Part shown: piece by piece, positions 22,700-32,797 of the stretch
Position numbering within the stretch: position 1 is the first letter of the stretch
Layout: every line of letters starts with the position of its first letter
Source: Gonapodya sp. JEL0774
Lineage: Eukaryota > Monoblepharomycota > Monoblepharidomycetes > Monoblepharidales > Gonapodyaceae
Assembly: GCA_027604505.1 (NCBI GenBank)
Contig: JADIIX010000053.1
Coordinates: 62,001-126,000, forward strand
Length of the DNA stretch: 64,000 nt
Reading direction: 5' to 3'
Notes under the pieces: generated by a model
What the model saw: only the letters and a program-made list of their open reading frames with translations
What the model was told of the DNA's origin: nothing
The model's database searches: none
Program-made: the position numbers and the translations under genes

Positions 22700-23925
22700 C
22701 TATGCTGACTTGGAGCTGTCCTCTCCACTATTTTTTAAATCTTTGACTGATCCGACTTTGGCCTCAAAAATCGTGCCCCAAGCTTCGGCGGCGACTATTC
22801 CTCCTGCAACGCAAACAGCAAATGTAACTCCAAGCGCTGAAGCAATCCGCTGCGGTCCGACGGCTTGTGCAGAAAGCGTGTGGAACATCCGACTCATAAG
22901 AGGTTTTTTGAAGACTCCAGAGTTTGCATCAAAACTCACCTTTCTGGATGACCGGGATCCGGTCCGCAACGGACAGAATTGCGATGAACGCGATACGAAT
23001 TATAGGTATGTTGATGAGGAAAATTGACGTCTTCGTCACTGTTTGATGAAGTGGTGAACGAAGTGCAACAATTCAGTGGTGAAAATGATTCGGTCATATA
23101 CACTCACAGTAATACTGATGAAGTGCAATGCTAGCTCTCTTCTTCCGCCCAGTGGGCGCAGCTACAAGCGCAAGATAGCCCATCAGTGCGTTGTATACTG
23201 GATAAGAGAATGTCACTGTAGAAAGGACTATCTGGACAAACATAACATTTGCAGGAGAATGGTTGGTGGACTGCAACAGATTAGAATGGCCCCATTACAC
23301 GCTCTTAGCACCCACTTTCCACCGAGACGCCACCGCCTGAGATGTAAATCCCAGCATGAATCCGGTCACGCTGGCCGGGATGAGCGAAAGAAGTATGAAC
23401 CGGCCATTCCACCGATGCAGATTAATGTAGTGCTTCCGGATGGTTGAGCTAAACTACCGACAGAATTGGTGATTCATGCCTTGTTTGGGTTAGATTACAT
23501 TTCTGTACGATGAAACGCACTTGAACTGCCGACAGGAGCGCCCACGGAAGCTGTGTCGCATTATGCAGAAGGAACACGAACTTTGTCTTTCCGTACCATT
23601 CATCGGAGTAGAGAAATTTACCAAACTCGTGAAGGCAATAATAGCAATTGGCCATAGGGGATGGAATACAGATAATGCATTCAATGAAGATAGTGGTTGG
23701 CCCTTGTGCAAAACTCACAGCGTACGCATCTTCCTTTGCAACGTTGGGCACAATTTCTGAGAGTCCAGATACACCTTGGTACATCTTTTCCATTTCCTGG
23801 GGATCATTCCGAGCAAAGGTCGTGAGATTTGACCCGAGTGCTGATGGTGTTGTCGTGAGTTGATAGGTTAGCCACCCGAGGCCATTGAGTCCCACGGCGA
23901 CGATTGGAGAGAAAATATCAGGCAT
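22700..23925 (-). CDS. Multi-pass membrane protein, possibly seven-TM
   Basis: Five exons join in phase (23925-23521, 23453-23301, 23270-23108, 23038-22940, 22863-22700), giving 327 residues. Hydrophobic segments in order include IVAVGLNGLGWLTYQL, a Cys-rich one (TIFIECIICIPSPMANCYYC), FVFLLHNATQLPWALL, FILLSLIPASVTGFMLGF, VMFVQIVLSTVTFSYPVYNA, IFLINIPIIRIAFIAILSVA and ALGVTFAVCVAGGIVAAEAW. The tail is short and charged. That is six or seven likely membrane spans. I do not recognise the family; a receptor-like or transporter-like protein is possible. Splice phases are consistent throughout, which supports a real gene. The donor of the second intron (gtgtaa) is weak. Confidence 0.6.
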
Positions 23926-25473
23926 TCTTGCAAGCTAGGTGCGAATTCCGGGTGGCTTGATCAGCGTGGGGTTTGAGAATCGGCTCCTCGCAGCCGCTGC
24001 TACGTGTTTCCAAATCCACCTGGACACGTCGCCAAGGGGAAATGGAAAGTACGGGACGAGACGAAAATTCCCTTGCTATCGGGCTGTGCGATGTGTCGCT
24101 TCTCTCCGTGTTGGGTGGCGTTGAAACGATACGCGACACTGCGTCCATCAAATCTTCGGCACAGAAGGCGCATTTCAAACTTCACGCTTTTACTAGAGAG
24201 AGTAAACGTGGAGAAAAGGTGTCATTTGTAGGCTTACGTCCTCTCGTCCCTATGTACATTACAATCACCAACAAATATCGAAGACTAGAGGGGTTCTGAC
24301 CCCACCTTCACGTGAGCTGAAATGTCCTACTGTAATGAATTCTTGTGTGAAGTGAGCGTCACATGATTGCCCTTGCAGCTCGGGCCGAGACGGCACCACA
24401 GAGGATGTCAACGGACCCTGGAACTCTCGGGATCTTAGTTAGAATATGTTTATCGTGTAAGTCGGGGGCACGGGCTGATAAGAGGCTGTCACCGTACTCC
24501 GTGGTCTGACAAAGGGGAAGACTCTCGTCAAACTAATTTTTGAAGAGGCCGAAGTTGTGCCTATCTTCGGGGTGATTCGAGCAGCTAGGGTGCAAACAAT
24601 CTCTCCAGCCCTGGAGTTTACAAAAGGTGTGATGATGGCGACGCTGGACGACAGATATCAAAGTCCAGAGTAGCGCCACTAACTGATGAGATCATAAGAT
24701 GATAAGAGCTTTGTTGTTCCATTGCATTGACATCTGTATATATAGAATTATTTGGCGTGTACCAGCCGCTGCTCGGAGATTTCCGTCATCTCTGCCAAGC
24801 ACCGACTTGGGCCCAAGGCCGCAAGATCTGGAGCGCGGAAGGAACAGACTTATTGACACGAGCCTGCAACTAAACGCAAAGAACACTCCATCCACACCGG
24901 CTTAGCTAAGCATTGTGTGTCTTTCTGATTTTGGAACGATATGAAGGTTTGCAAAAGGTAATAATATAGACCCGGTTACCATTGCTGGACAACGACGTCC
25001 CTAACAAGCACACAACTTTCATATAGCTGGGACAATGCTGGCATGTGCGTTAATTGGTTTCTGCACCACAAGTCAATGAACTGGATGCTTTACTCTTCTC
25101 ATTGAAGCATCCTCTCCTTCACCAAACGCAAACATTCCCTTCTCAGAAGTCCAAACGCGCTGCCCTGTAGCTACATACAGTCTCAGTGTATTCTGTCCCT
25201 TCTCACCCTGTTTGTGCCCCTGGGCGGGTTGAGAAAATAATGTTCCCTGCGCCTTGTGCGGCCAATCAAGTCCTGATCCCTGTGGCCCATGACCTCCGAG
25301 ATCATAGATTGGCGCTTCAGGAATCAGGAATCACCGATATATAACCTGCCAACTCTTCCCCCAAACCATCAAGCATTTGCTTTCGAGCTGTCGTCTGTTC
25401 TCAAAGCACGTCGAACAACTTGCATCACTGTCCGCATTCTTTCCACCTCGTGTGAACGTCAAACATCTCTGCC
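23926..25473. other. Intergenic, no supported gene
   Basis: Only short open frames without domains or consistent splice sites are present. Upstream exons of the membrane protein could lie in the first few hundred bases. Confidence 0.45.
25336..25344 (+). promoter_or_regulatory. Possible TATA box of the small Ser-rich gene
   Basis: The sequence gatatataa lies about 130 bases before the ATG at 25474, in a pyrimidine-rich region. It is a position and sequence match only. Confidence 0.3.
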
Positions 25474-25752
25474 ATGCCATCCATTGCGTCAATCCTCGAA
25501 ACCGTTCTCCCCACTTCCGCATCGTCAGCTACCCACTCTCGTTCTTCCTCCACCTCTTCTATTGGCTCTGTTTCCAGCACATCAGCTGGCGCTGACGCTC
25601 AACGCGCTGCCGACTTTAATGCGGCTGTCCACCTCGGCCTCTCAGACCTGGCCTCCTCCCAGCATCACCGAGCTATCCACGGTACAGGAGGAAGGATGGG
25701 CAGGAGGATGAGCCGCATCTCGAGGCCCGGTGTTGCCATGGCTGCCAAGTAA
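25474..25752 (+). CDS. Small Ser-rich protein of unknown function
   Basis: Single exon, 92 residues, starting MPSIASILETVLPTSAS. The N-terminal half is Ser/Thr/Ala-rich. The C-terminal part is more ordered in character: FNAAVHLGLSDLASSQHHRA, then a basic Gly/Arg-rich end (GTGGRMGRRMSRISRPG). Third codon positions are C/T-rich, as in expressed genes of this window, and a TATA-like site lies upstream. No family is recognised. A chance open frame is possible. Confidence 0.5.
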   Translation: MPSIASILETVLPTSASSATHSRSSSTSSIGSVSSTSAGADAQRAADFNAAVHLGLSDLASSQHHRAIHGTGGRMGRRMSRISRPGVAMAAK

Positions 25753-26362
25753 GGGATCTGGTGGCGTTGGGAGACGGAGTGGTGTCGGACATCGTTTAGT
25801 GTCGTTGAGGGAGAGCTGGCTGGATCCTCGACGGAGCTGAAGGTGACACGAACACTTTGGTTTGAACTTACGTATGGGCTTCTCGGTAGTGTGGGCGCAG
25901 TGCGCACTCCATCCACCCAGTACGATGTGAAGCAGCGCTTCTAATGAATTCTTTTAAGCTTTATTGGCAGCGAGTAAACTTCAGTCAAAACCGTGTATGT
26001 ACTTCTTATTTTGCAAAACAAATGTGACAATATTTCTGTTACCCGAAACCACGTTCACCTGGAACAATGACTGTCTTGTCCTCAGAACGTTTATTTGGGC
26101 ATGCCATTTATTTATAATTAGTAAATGGCGATCCCATGTCAATAATGCTGGTTTGTTCTATTCTGTTTTGCAATGCACTAGAGTAATTGATTCACTTGCA
26201 ACAATGACGTGTGTTCGCATTTGCATATCTTGAGAGGCAGCAGCACTTGCATGGACTGACGAGAATCATCACTGCTTCAGTGGAGGTGGTCAAGTTTTGA
26301 ACGCACACGAGCATGTTGATGAGCCACGACCGCAGCAAAGCCGAGCCGACCACCGAAATCTA
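25753..26362. other. Intergenic, AT-rich
   Basis: No supported feature. It contains the 3' flank of the small gene and the promoter side of the DUF427 gene. Confidence 0.5.
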
Positions 26363-27193
26363 ATGAACGGACAGAAACTCTCGATGATGGCCGCTCATCT
26401 CAATCCAAAGTACATCGGGACACCCGGGAAGGAAAACGTCTGGAAATGTAAGACTTCTATGGCGGCGTAAATGAACTGTCCGTCGAAAAAGCTCACACCG
26501 CCGACGCTCTTCTTCACCTCCACATCCAGACCCGAGACCAGCGGTATTCGAGCCAACAACCCGGCATCTGAAAGTTCTGCTTGGCGATACAGTGATCGCA
26601 GAAACGCGCAGAGGATTTCGAGTTTTAGAAACAAGTCATCCTCCTGGTCAGAGAGAAAATGAATCTCGTAACCTGCCATCCCGGAGTTCACCCGCGCTTG
26701 CCTCCACAAAAGCCTATTACTTTCCTCTCGAAGACATCACGCAGTCACATCTGCGCAAAGTCGCTGGCAAAAAGACATTCTGCGAGGTGAGAAATGTATG
26801 AAGGAGTTACCAACTGGTCAATAATGTCATTTCAAATCACACCGTGCGTGCGTGCGCTCAGTGGAAGGGTGTTTGCGAGTACTATGACGTCGTTGTTGGT
26901 GGTCAAGTAATTAAATCTCGAGGTAGGTAGAGTCCGTCTAGGATCACCTTGGCTTGGTTTTACTTCTGATGCCGTGATTGGTTTCCTCCTCTCGTCTAAT
27001 AGCATGGACTTATCCGTCTCCCTCTCCCTCTTTCCGACCTATGGCCAACGCCGTATCATTCTATGCTTCCCCCTTCACGTGTTACGTGGACGGCGAGCTT
27101 GTGAACCCCCAAGAGGGGGACTTTTATGGCGGGTGGATAACTTCCGATGTGGAAGGTCCTTTCAAAGGTGCCCCTGGAACGTGGGGTTGGTAG
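26363..27193 (+). CDS. DUF427 domain protein
   Basis: Five exons join in phase (26363-26447, 26530-26646, 26713-26786, 26862-26922, 27003-27193), giving 175 residues. The DUF427 pattern is clear: VIAETRRGFRVLETSHPPAYY, FPLEDITQSHLRKV, WKGVCEYYDVVVGG, then AWTYPSPSPSF and the C-terminal FYASPFTCYVDGELV. The last stretch, PQEGDFYGGWITSDVEGPFKG, is typical of the fungal branch and ends in GTWGW. The domain is small and beta-rich; its biochemical role is not established. Upstream ATG at 26363 chosen; 26384 and 26387 are in frame. Length is normal for the family, and four introns argue for a resident fungal gene rather than recent bacterial transfer. Confidence 0.88.
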
Positions 27194-27568
27194 ATTTGCA
27201 ATCTTGATGCCTGTTGTCATTGTGAGAGGGCGTTCGTCAGGTGCAGCGATCAGTTGTTTCAACTTTTCGAAAGAGGAGTTATGGTTCCCGGAAATCGAAA
27301 AGGCATGTATATTCGTGACGACAGTACAATTTGAAAATGTGGGTCGTATTATATAAATGTAGAACAAACAAATTAGGAAGCAACGTTCTTGAAATATCTC
27401 CAAGCAATAAAGTCCGTCCGGGTCTTGAGATTCAATACTCGAGAAATCATCATTCTAAATTGAAGCCAAACGACAACAAAGTTATTGGTGATCGAAAACA
27501 ATGGCAGCAGGACATTATTCTGATTCGTCATCCAAACGAAGGAACATAAGGGTGATCGATCCTCAGCA
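27194..27568. other. Short convergent intergenic region
   Basis: Lies between the DUF427 gene and a minus-strand gene; no feature seen. Confidence 0.5.
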
Positions 27569-28450
27569 TCATGGATGATGAATCCTTGTATCCGCATTCC
27601 GTAAAACTGCAGGCGAGCCCTTGACTGTCCTATCCCCCGAAGTCGCCTTCTCCCAATCGTTCTGGTCTGCACCTTTGTCAAATCGCAGGAGCGCACCACG
27701 ACTTGGAGCAAGGGAGAGCGACCACCCAGTAGCTGAAGGGGCCGAAGTTGTTTGCAATACTTTGCGGGCAAAGATCGGCTGCTCCTGATTTTCGAGGGGG
27801 GAGCCGTCCGAGTCTACCATCGGAATGTGGGAACCGGGCGGACCCCGGTGGAATGGAGCTGAAAAAGGTTTACGTCGAGGAGACTTGAGAGTTTCGTCTA
27901 TGGTACGGGTGGACTTCGACGGTGTCAGAAGTTGCTGAATAGTTACAGGACTTTCGAGGGGTCCTGGGGGGAGCTCTTGGAGCGGATGGTTCTCGATCGG
28001 AGGTGAGGAAAGCAATATGGGAAGCGAGGGCCGTTGGAGAATTGGCGTGGGTGTTGTTGGTGGCGGGGTTGTAGGTGTCGCTTGTCTGATCTCATATCCA
28101 GGTTTGGAATGCGATTCGAGCCCGCTAACTTTCAACTGCTCCATTCTTGACTCGGACAGTCCGGTTTCAGCATATGACTCCATATCCCGATGCAAATATG
28201 CGAGATCGTGGAAGACATCACCGTGTTCGGCACTTGCCCTTCCACCAACCACAGAAAAGTTGGGATGGCCGGGGGTCGGCCCGTTCCACAAGCGCGGTGG
28301 GGGCTGAGTCCTCACTGGAGAAGGCGTGTACAATAAGTGTGCTTCGAGAACTTTCTGCTGAGAAACAGATGGAGGGGGTGGAAGATTGGCAAAAGCTGGT
28401 GGTGTTGGCCGAGAGTAGGCATGAAGTGGGCGAGGACGCTGACTAGCCAT
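27569..28450 (-). CDS. Pro-rich, probably disordered protein
   Basis: Single exon, 293 residues from the ATG at 28450 (MASQRPRPLHAYSRPTPP). It is rich in Pro, Ser and Thr with several PPP and TPSP runs, for example TPTTPPPTTPTPI. A short more ordered segment, HGDVFHDLAYLHRDMESYAE, lies near residue 75. No catalytic or DNA-binding motif is visible. Repeated SP/TP sites could be proline-directed phosphorylation sites, which is inference. The frame extends upstream to 28579 without another ATG that looks better. Function unknown. Confidence 0.6.
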   Translation of the reverse strand: MASQRPRPLHAYSRPTPPAFANLPPPPSVSQQKVLEAHLLYTPSPVRTQPPPRLWNGPTPGHPNFSVVGGRASAEHGDVFHDLAYLHRDMESYAETGLSESRMEQLKVSGLESHSKPGYEIRQATPTTPPPTTPTPILQRPSLPILLSSPPIENHPLQELPPGPLESPVTIQQLLTPSKSTRTIDETLKSPRRKPFSAPFHRGPPGSHIPMVDSDGSPLENQEQPIFARKVLQTTSAPSATGWSLSLAPSRGALLRFDKGADQNDWEKATSGDRTVKGSPAVLRNADTRIHHP

Positions 28451-28661
28451 CCGATCACCAAGGTAGAGTTGGACGCATGTTTGAGTCGGAAAAAAGTACC
28501 AGGACGCAGTCATTACGTACGCTGGAAGGGAAAGGCGTCGCGTCGTTGCGTTCGCGTGTATAGAAATTGGCAACATCAAAGCGCGGGCGCGAGCGTCAGC
28601 CTGTCGCTGACGAAATGATACGTTAGTAAGCTATGTGTTTTAAACTGACATCTGCGCTACG

Positions 28662-29350
28662 TTATTCTTGCTCGGTTCCGGACAAAGGTTGATAAATTCG
28701 CCAAACTGCATATTCCGGTACCTGTTCGGTGGGAATCTGCTCGCTGCCCAAATAATGAGTACGAACCTCCATAGCGTCAAACTTGGCGGTGAGTCCCATC
28801 TTTCTTCCTTTTCTTTGCTGGATTTCAAGTCCTTGAACGGAGTCATTTTTCGCTTGCCCGATGCCTTGAGAGTTCACAACCGCGAGAGGAAGGGCAGTGC
28901 GTCGTGAAGTAATGGGCGTGTCGGATGAATAGGATGAGAGAGGAGAGCGCAGGCGCCCTTGCATTCCTGAGAGGGGTGACGGTTATTGGTTGCCAACAAC
29001 CACGTTCAAAGGTAGAAGGCTCACCTCCAGGAAACGATCTTGACCCCTGCTTAAGCATGGCTGGAACCTCTCCTTCCGCTGGTTCTCCGAATCTTTGCGA
29101 CAATCATGTGGGGCGAAAGGTGAGACACCAGTTTGTCCGTTCACACCATCGATCTGTCCGCACCATTTTCCGTCTTGCCTCTGTATTGTAGCGATCGCAC
29201 TCACTTTGCACCTTTAATGAGCGCCAGATCCTCTGCAGGAGTTTTTGCCACCCGTCTGCATCCATCGTCTGGTTCTCGGGGCAAGTTTGGAACCGGATCC
29301 CGCGAGAAGCGCGGCGCCAGCTCCATCCCAGCGTTCGAAACGCGAGGCAT
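28662..29350 (-). CDS. Unrecognised small protein, 5' end uncertain
   Basis: Three exons join in phase (29350-29205, 29092-29025, 28966-28662), giving 172 residues from MPRVSNAGMELAPRFS. The sequence is basic and low in hydrophobics, with KTPAEDLALIKGAK at the first junction and DSVQGLEIQQRKGRKMG further on. It ends in VPEYAVWRIYQPLSGTEQE. Nothing is recognised. The open frame continues upstream of 29350 without an ATG, so a first exon may be missing. Support is splice phase only. Confidence 0.45.
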
Positions 29351-30988
29351 AGAGCGTAGAAAATCGGACTGAACTGTTGTGGTTTGCCGTTGAAGTAAAT
29401 TTGCAGAAAGAGAGCGGAATCCCAGATTAAGACTCCCACTTAACGAAAATCTAGTAGTACACAATGGTAGTGGAAAAAGTAAGGCCTTTTCAAATCATGG
29501 AGCTCAGTTCTCTCATCTCTGGGAACTTATGTCATCTCTTAATAGTGTTCTTAAAAAACCCAATTCTGCACATAAGTCCGCAATAGAACAAGCGGACCCA
29601 CACAATGGGTTGTCTATTATAACATGCGAGTCTTAGGATCAGTGGAGCAGAGGTGATACAGGGTACTCTGTTGTCAAAGCTACCTTTAGGCTTTCTCTGC
29701 CGCAAGCGTTCATTGCGTCACTTGGCCCCAGAAAGTGACTCCAAATATATCTCACAGTTTGCGCGTGGGTAATATGCAACCCAGCGGCAGCATCGAAAAA
29801 TGCCGTTCCTCCTCATCACACAGTAGAATGGTGTTCTCCTCCGTGCAACCCCTGTCGATCGTCCATGCCCCACGACTCGCTCGAGTGTACAACTTAAAAC
29901 GGAGCGTCAACTCCGATAAGTTACACGGAAGGCCTACCACTGGGCCTTGGCAACACCTGGAATGAGGCCATCAAGTGCCTGCTGACGGAAGTTTATCCGA
30001 GATATCCGGTATTCACCAACGACTCCCTGTGTGATTAGAGAAGAAGGGGCAGAAAATATGTGAGGGTGCGGTGTTGGAGGAGAAAGAAAGGAAAGGAGAG
30101 GGCAATTCGATAACCAAGGTATGTAAGTCTGAAGGAACTGGGACCACCTTTTAGAGCCAGGCTTTCATTTCGTCGCCTTGAGCTTTGAAATTCAGAGTGG
30201 CTCGGGAAACTCGATGCAGCAACAGCGATCTTTCTCTTCCTAAACCCATTTTCACGACCATCTCTGGCTACCGCGCATACTCACCCTCGCCATTCCTGTC
30301 TCCGTACATCTATTTACGATCGCATGCTTCCTAGCTGCCCGAGGGTACGATGCCAGAGCTACTCCTGCCTGCATCCGCGTCGGCAAAGGAATCGTCTGGT
30401 TTCTCACCAGGTACCGCAAAGCATTTCGTTCCACCTCGTATTCTGATGTTACGTGGCGTGCGATTTTGTCTCGGAGCACCCACGAGCGGGGAGCCATCGG
30501 TGTGGGTGTTTGTCCACGCTTGATGGGAAAAGGAACAGGTGTTCGGGTGTTCCGACAGTGTGCAAACCCACCACCACCCAGAACCACCCCAGAATTCTCA
30601 TTTGGGGTTGTTGCGAAACACCACAGGAGGTGACACCCCATATCCATATGGGGTACCCCAGATTTCACTCATGGCTCAGGCTGGCACTCTGTCATCCTTG
30701 CCGTCCCACGTCATCTCACAAGTTTCTGCAATTCTCAAAGCCAATGAATCTGCTCATGCGCAGATAAAATTATCAACCAATGGTGTCTGCTCTGCGCACT
30801 ATTTCCGAAGCTTTGTATTCGGTTCGGACAACGCACACCACTCACTTACAACAAACCCCCTTAGCTACTAAGCGCCCCCTTATACACAGGTCACTGGTAT
30901 GCACCCTCCCCTACCCTACCCGACGTTCACGTCACCAAGAGGATCCTGCCACTCGGGGAAGTACTTGACTCGTATTCGTGTAAAGTAA
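29351..30988. other. Long intergenic region with a composite palindrome
   Basis: No supported gene. An open stretch near 30670 (MAQAGTLSSLPSHVISQ) looks protein-like for about 40 codons, then would need a frame change, so it may be a degraded gene. The palindromes at 30636-30660 are listed separately. Confidence 0.4.
30636..30660. other. Two overlapping perfect palindromes
   Basis: CCCCATAT-cc-ATATGGGG (30636-30653) overlaps TGGGGTACCCCA (30649-30660), so GGGG is shared by both. This could be a binding site or a hairpin. Confidence 0.8.
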
Positions 30989-32373
30989 CTAACGAGGTTT
31001 GCGTGGCGACTGTTGTAACCGAGTGCCGGAAGGCGAATAAAAAAAAATGTCGGGTGCGTTTCTATATTGAAGAAGTAGCCACAACATGAGAACACTTACA
31101 TAATCTCGGAGAAAACGTGAGGGTTGTATTCCTTCTGTCCGATATGTGCTGTAAGAAACCCGAACAACGATGCATCGGTAGTCGTTGGATACGGGGTACC
31201 TAAGATCCAACTGGCGAACAATTGAGGATGAGCACAGACAACATAGCCAGGGGGTTAGGGTGGTTGACGTGGTGAGACGGCACATTCCATGACAATGACT
31301 TCTTCTCATATGCAACAAATATTCACGTGTTGGAGCCGAGCTGAGTTGCCAGCGCGTTGATACCTTCCGGGAGAAGTGTTGTGAACATTTCCGGTCCGTA
31401 ACGGCCTAAGACATGAACAAGCAGGTGGTGAATTTCCTTGTTATAGAAATGGGATCATGATGAACACAGACCAACTCCCGACATGATCGTCTTCTTGATG
31501 CTTCATACACAACAAGTCCATTCAATGTTCGAAAATGTCAATGTCCAAGAAATTTCCGACCAAGCTCGCGGTGGCTTTGTGTTTCTCGACTCACGGTGGG
31601 TACATAATTCGGATGAGCACGACCCGTACTGGATAGGGAACTTCCTTGAGTATTACATGCAGGAACTTGGGGTAGTGATCTATCCACCGCTCGTACTGCA
31701 AGCCACATTGAGAGTGTCAGTATGGAATGGTGATTGTCTGGGAATTTAGAAATCAACAATGCTTACCGCGCCAATGGAGACAAGTTGGTTCTCCATGACG
31801 GAGCGGAAGGCCACTCCAATCGCACGCGTAGCTGGTGTAAGCTTTGAATCAAGGTCCGCTAGAGTGGTGGGAATCGATTGGGTGCTCCGTTTCCTCCCAA
31901 GGTTCCCGACCCCTACTCACCGAGCACGCCATCCCGAATAAGTCCCGCATATCCGTTCTGTGAATCCTGGTACACCTTGCCATTGTACTCGTACACGGGT
32001 ACTTTTTTTCGGTCGAATTTGTCGTTCAGACACCACGCATTGTCATACTTGGCACCGAGAAATCGGAGTATAGTTTCCCCTTTTGTGCAAAATGGGCTTC
32101 CAGAGGGAGCAGTGGTTGGTCTTTTGAATTGCCACAAAATGACTGAGTGGATGGATAGGTGATTTTCATTCGGCTGGTTGAACAGACGATAATGTACAAA
32201 CTTCTGTCCCGGTGCTTGACTTCAAATTCCAGCCTTTGCGCTCTCGCTCTGTGCTGGGCGATGGCCGAAATGGTCACGCCGGTAGCGAGGAGTACCACAG
32301 CGACAATGGCCGCGGTGTAGGGTTCCGGCACAGGGAGTGAAGACAGAAGATCAGTGGACAAGAAGACAGACAT
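30989..32373 (-). CDS. FAXC/metaxin-like glutathione S-transferase-fold membrane protein
   Basis: Eight exons join in phase: 32373-32202, 32142-31921, 31858-31767, 31695-31595, 31493-31472, 31436-31327, 31210-31100 and 31061-30989. They give 300 residues. An N-terminal membrane anchor (TAAIVAVVLLATGVTISAIA) is followed by the thioredoxin-like half: ILWQFKRPTTAPSGSPFCTKG, KVPVYEYNGKVYQDSQ. The helical half has LTPATRAIGVAFRSVMENQL, YERWIDHYPKF and the conserved DASLFGFLTAHI. This is the Failed-axon-connections/metaxin type of GST fold. Members sit on mitochondria or other membranes; no enzymatic role is established. Exon 5 has only 22 bases but is needed for phase. It shares a 424-base divergent promoter region with NSA1. 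Confidence 0.85.
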
Positions 32374-32497
32374 TTCGCAGCTCTCCGTAGTTCGGGCTAA
32401 CAGGTTGATCGACTGTTATTGAACCATCTTTTTATTGAACATTTGAATCATGAGATGGGAAGAAGTCGAGATGATCCGACCAAGGAAATCAGGAGTT

Positions 32498-32562
32498 AGC
32501 ATTAATAAATTACATTGACATGCGAAACCTCTGTAAGAATTTATGGAGAGACCGAAAAGCAG
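32498..32562 (+). repeat. 65-base dispersed repeat, copy 1
   Basis: It begins agcattaataaattacatt and matches 58702-58766 in the same orientation at 60 of 65 positions. It lies in the divergent promoter between the FAXC-like gene and NSA1. The reverse strand contains ttcttacagagg, which resembles a 3' splice site. Apart from this the 32374-32797 stretch shows no feature. Confidence 0.85.
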
Positions 32563-32797
32563 TTGCTGTACATGCATAGCCAGTATTGCACTGCCACTCT
32601 GAAGAGGAAGCCTGAGCCACTCCAGTAAGTAATACGATCTAAAAATTGTTAAATGTATGAAACAGCACGAGTAGACAGCTTTGGTGGTTCTTCCTGGCGT
32701 GTTTTCAGAAGCTTGTGACAGGTGAAGCTCCCTGTGCCTGAGTGTGTGCACTTTTCTCTTGACCAATGGAGATTGGCTCTCATCCATCAAAACCCGG

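Noticed and set aside
26395-26709. Protein-like minus-strand frame (104 codons)
   Set aside because: It lies exactly opposite DUF427 exons, and the plus strand reproduces the family motifs with four in-phase introns.
30670-30960. Possible gene starting MAQAGTLSSLPSHVI
   Set aside because: The protein-like part lasts only about 40 codons and needs a frame change with no usable splice sites. It is at most a degraded remnant.
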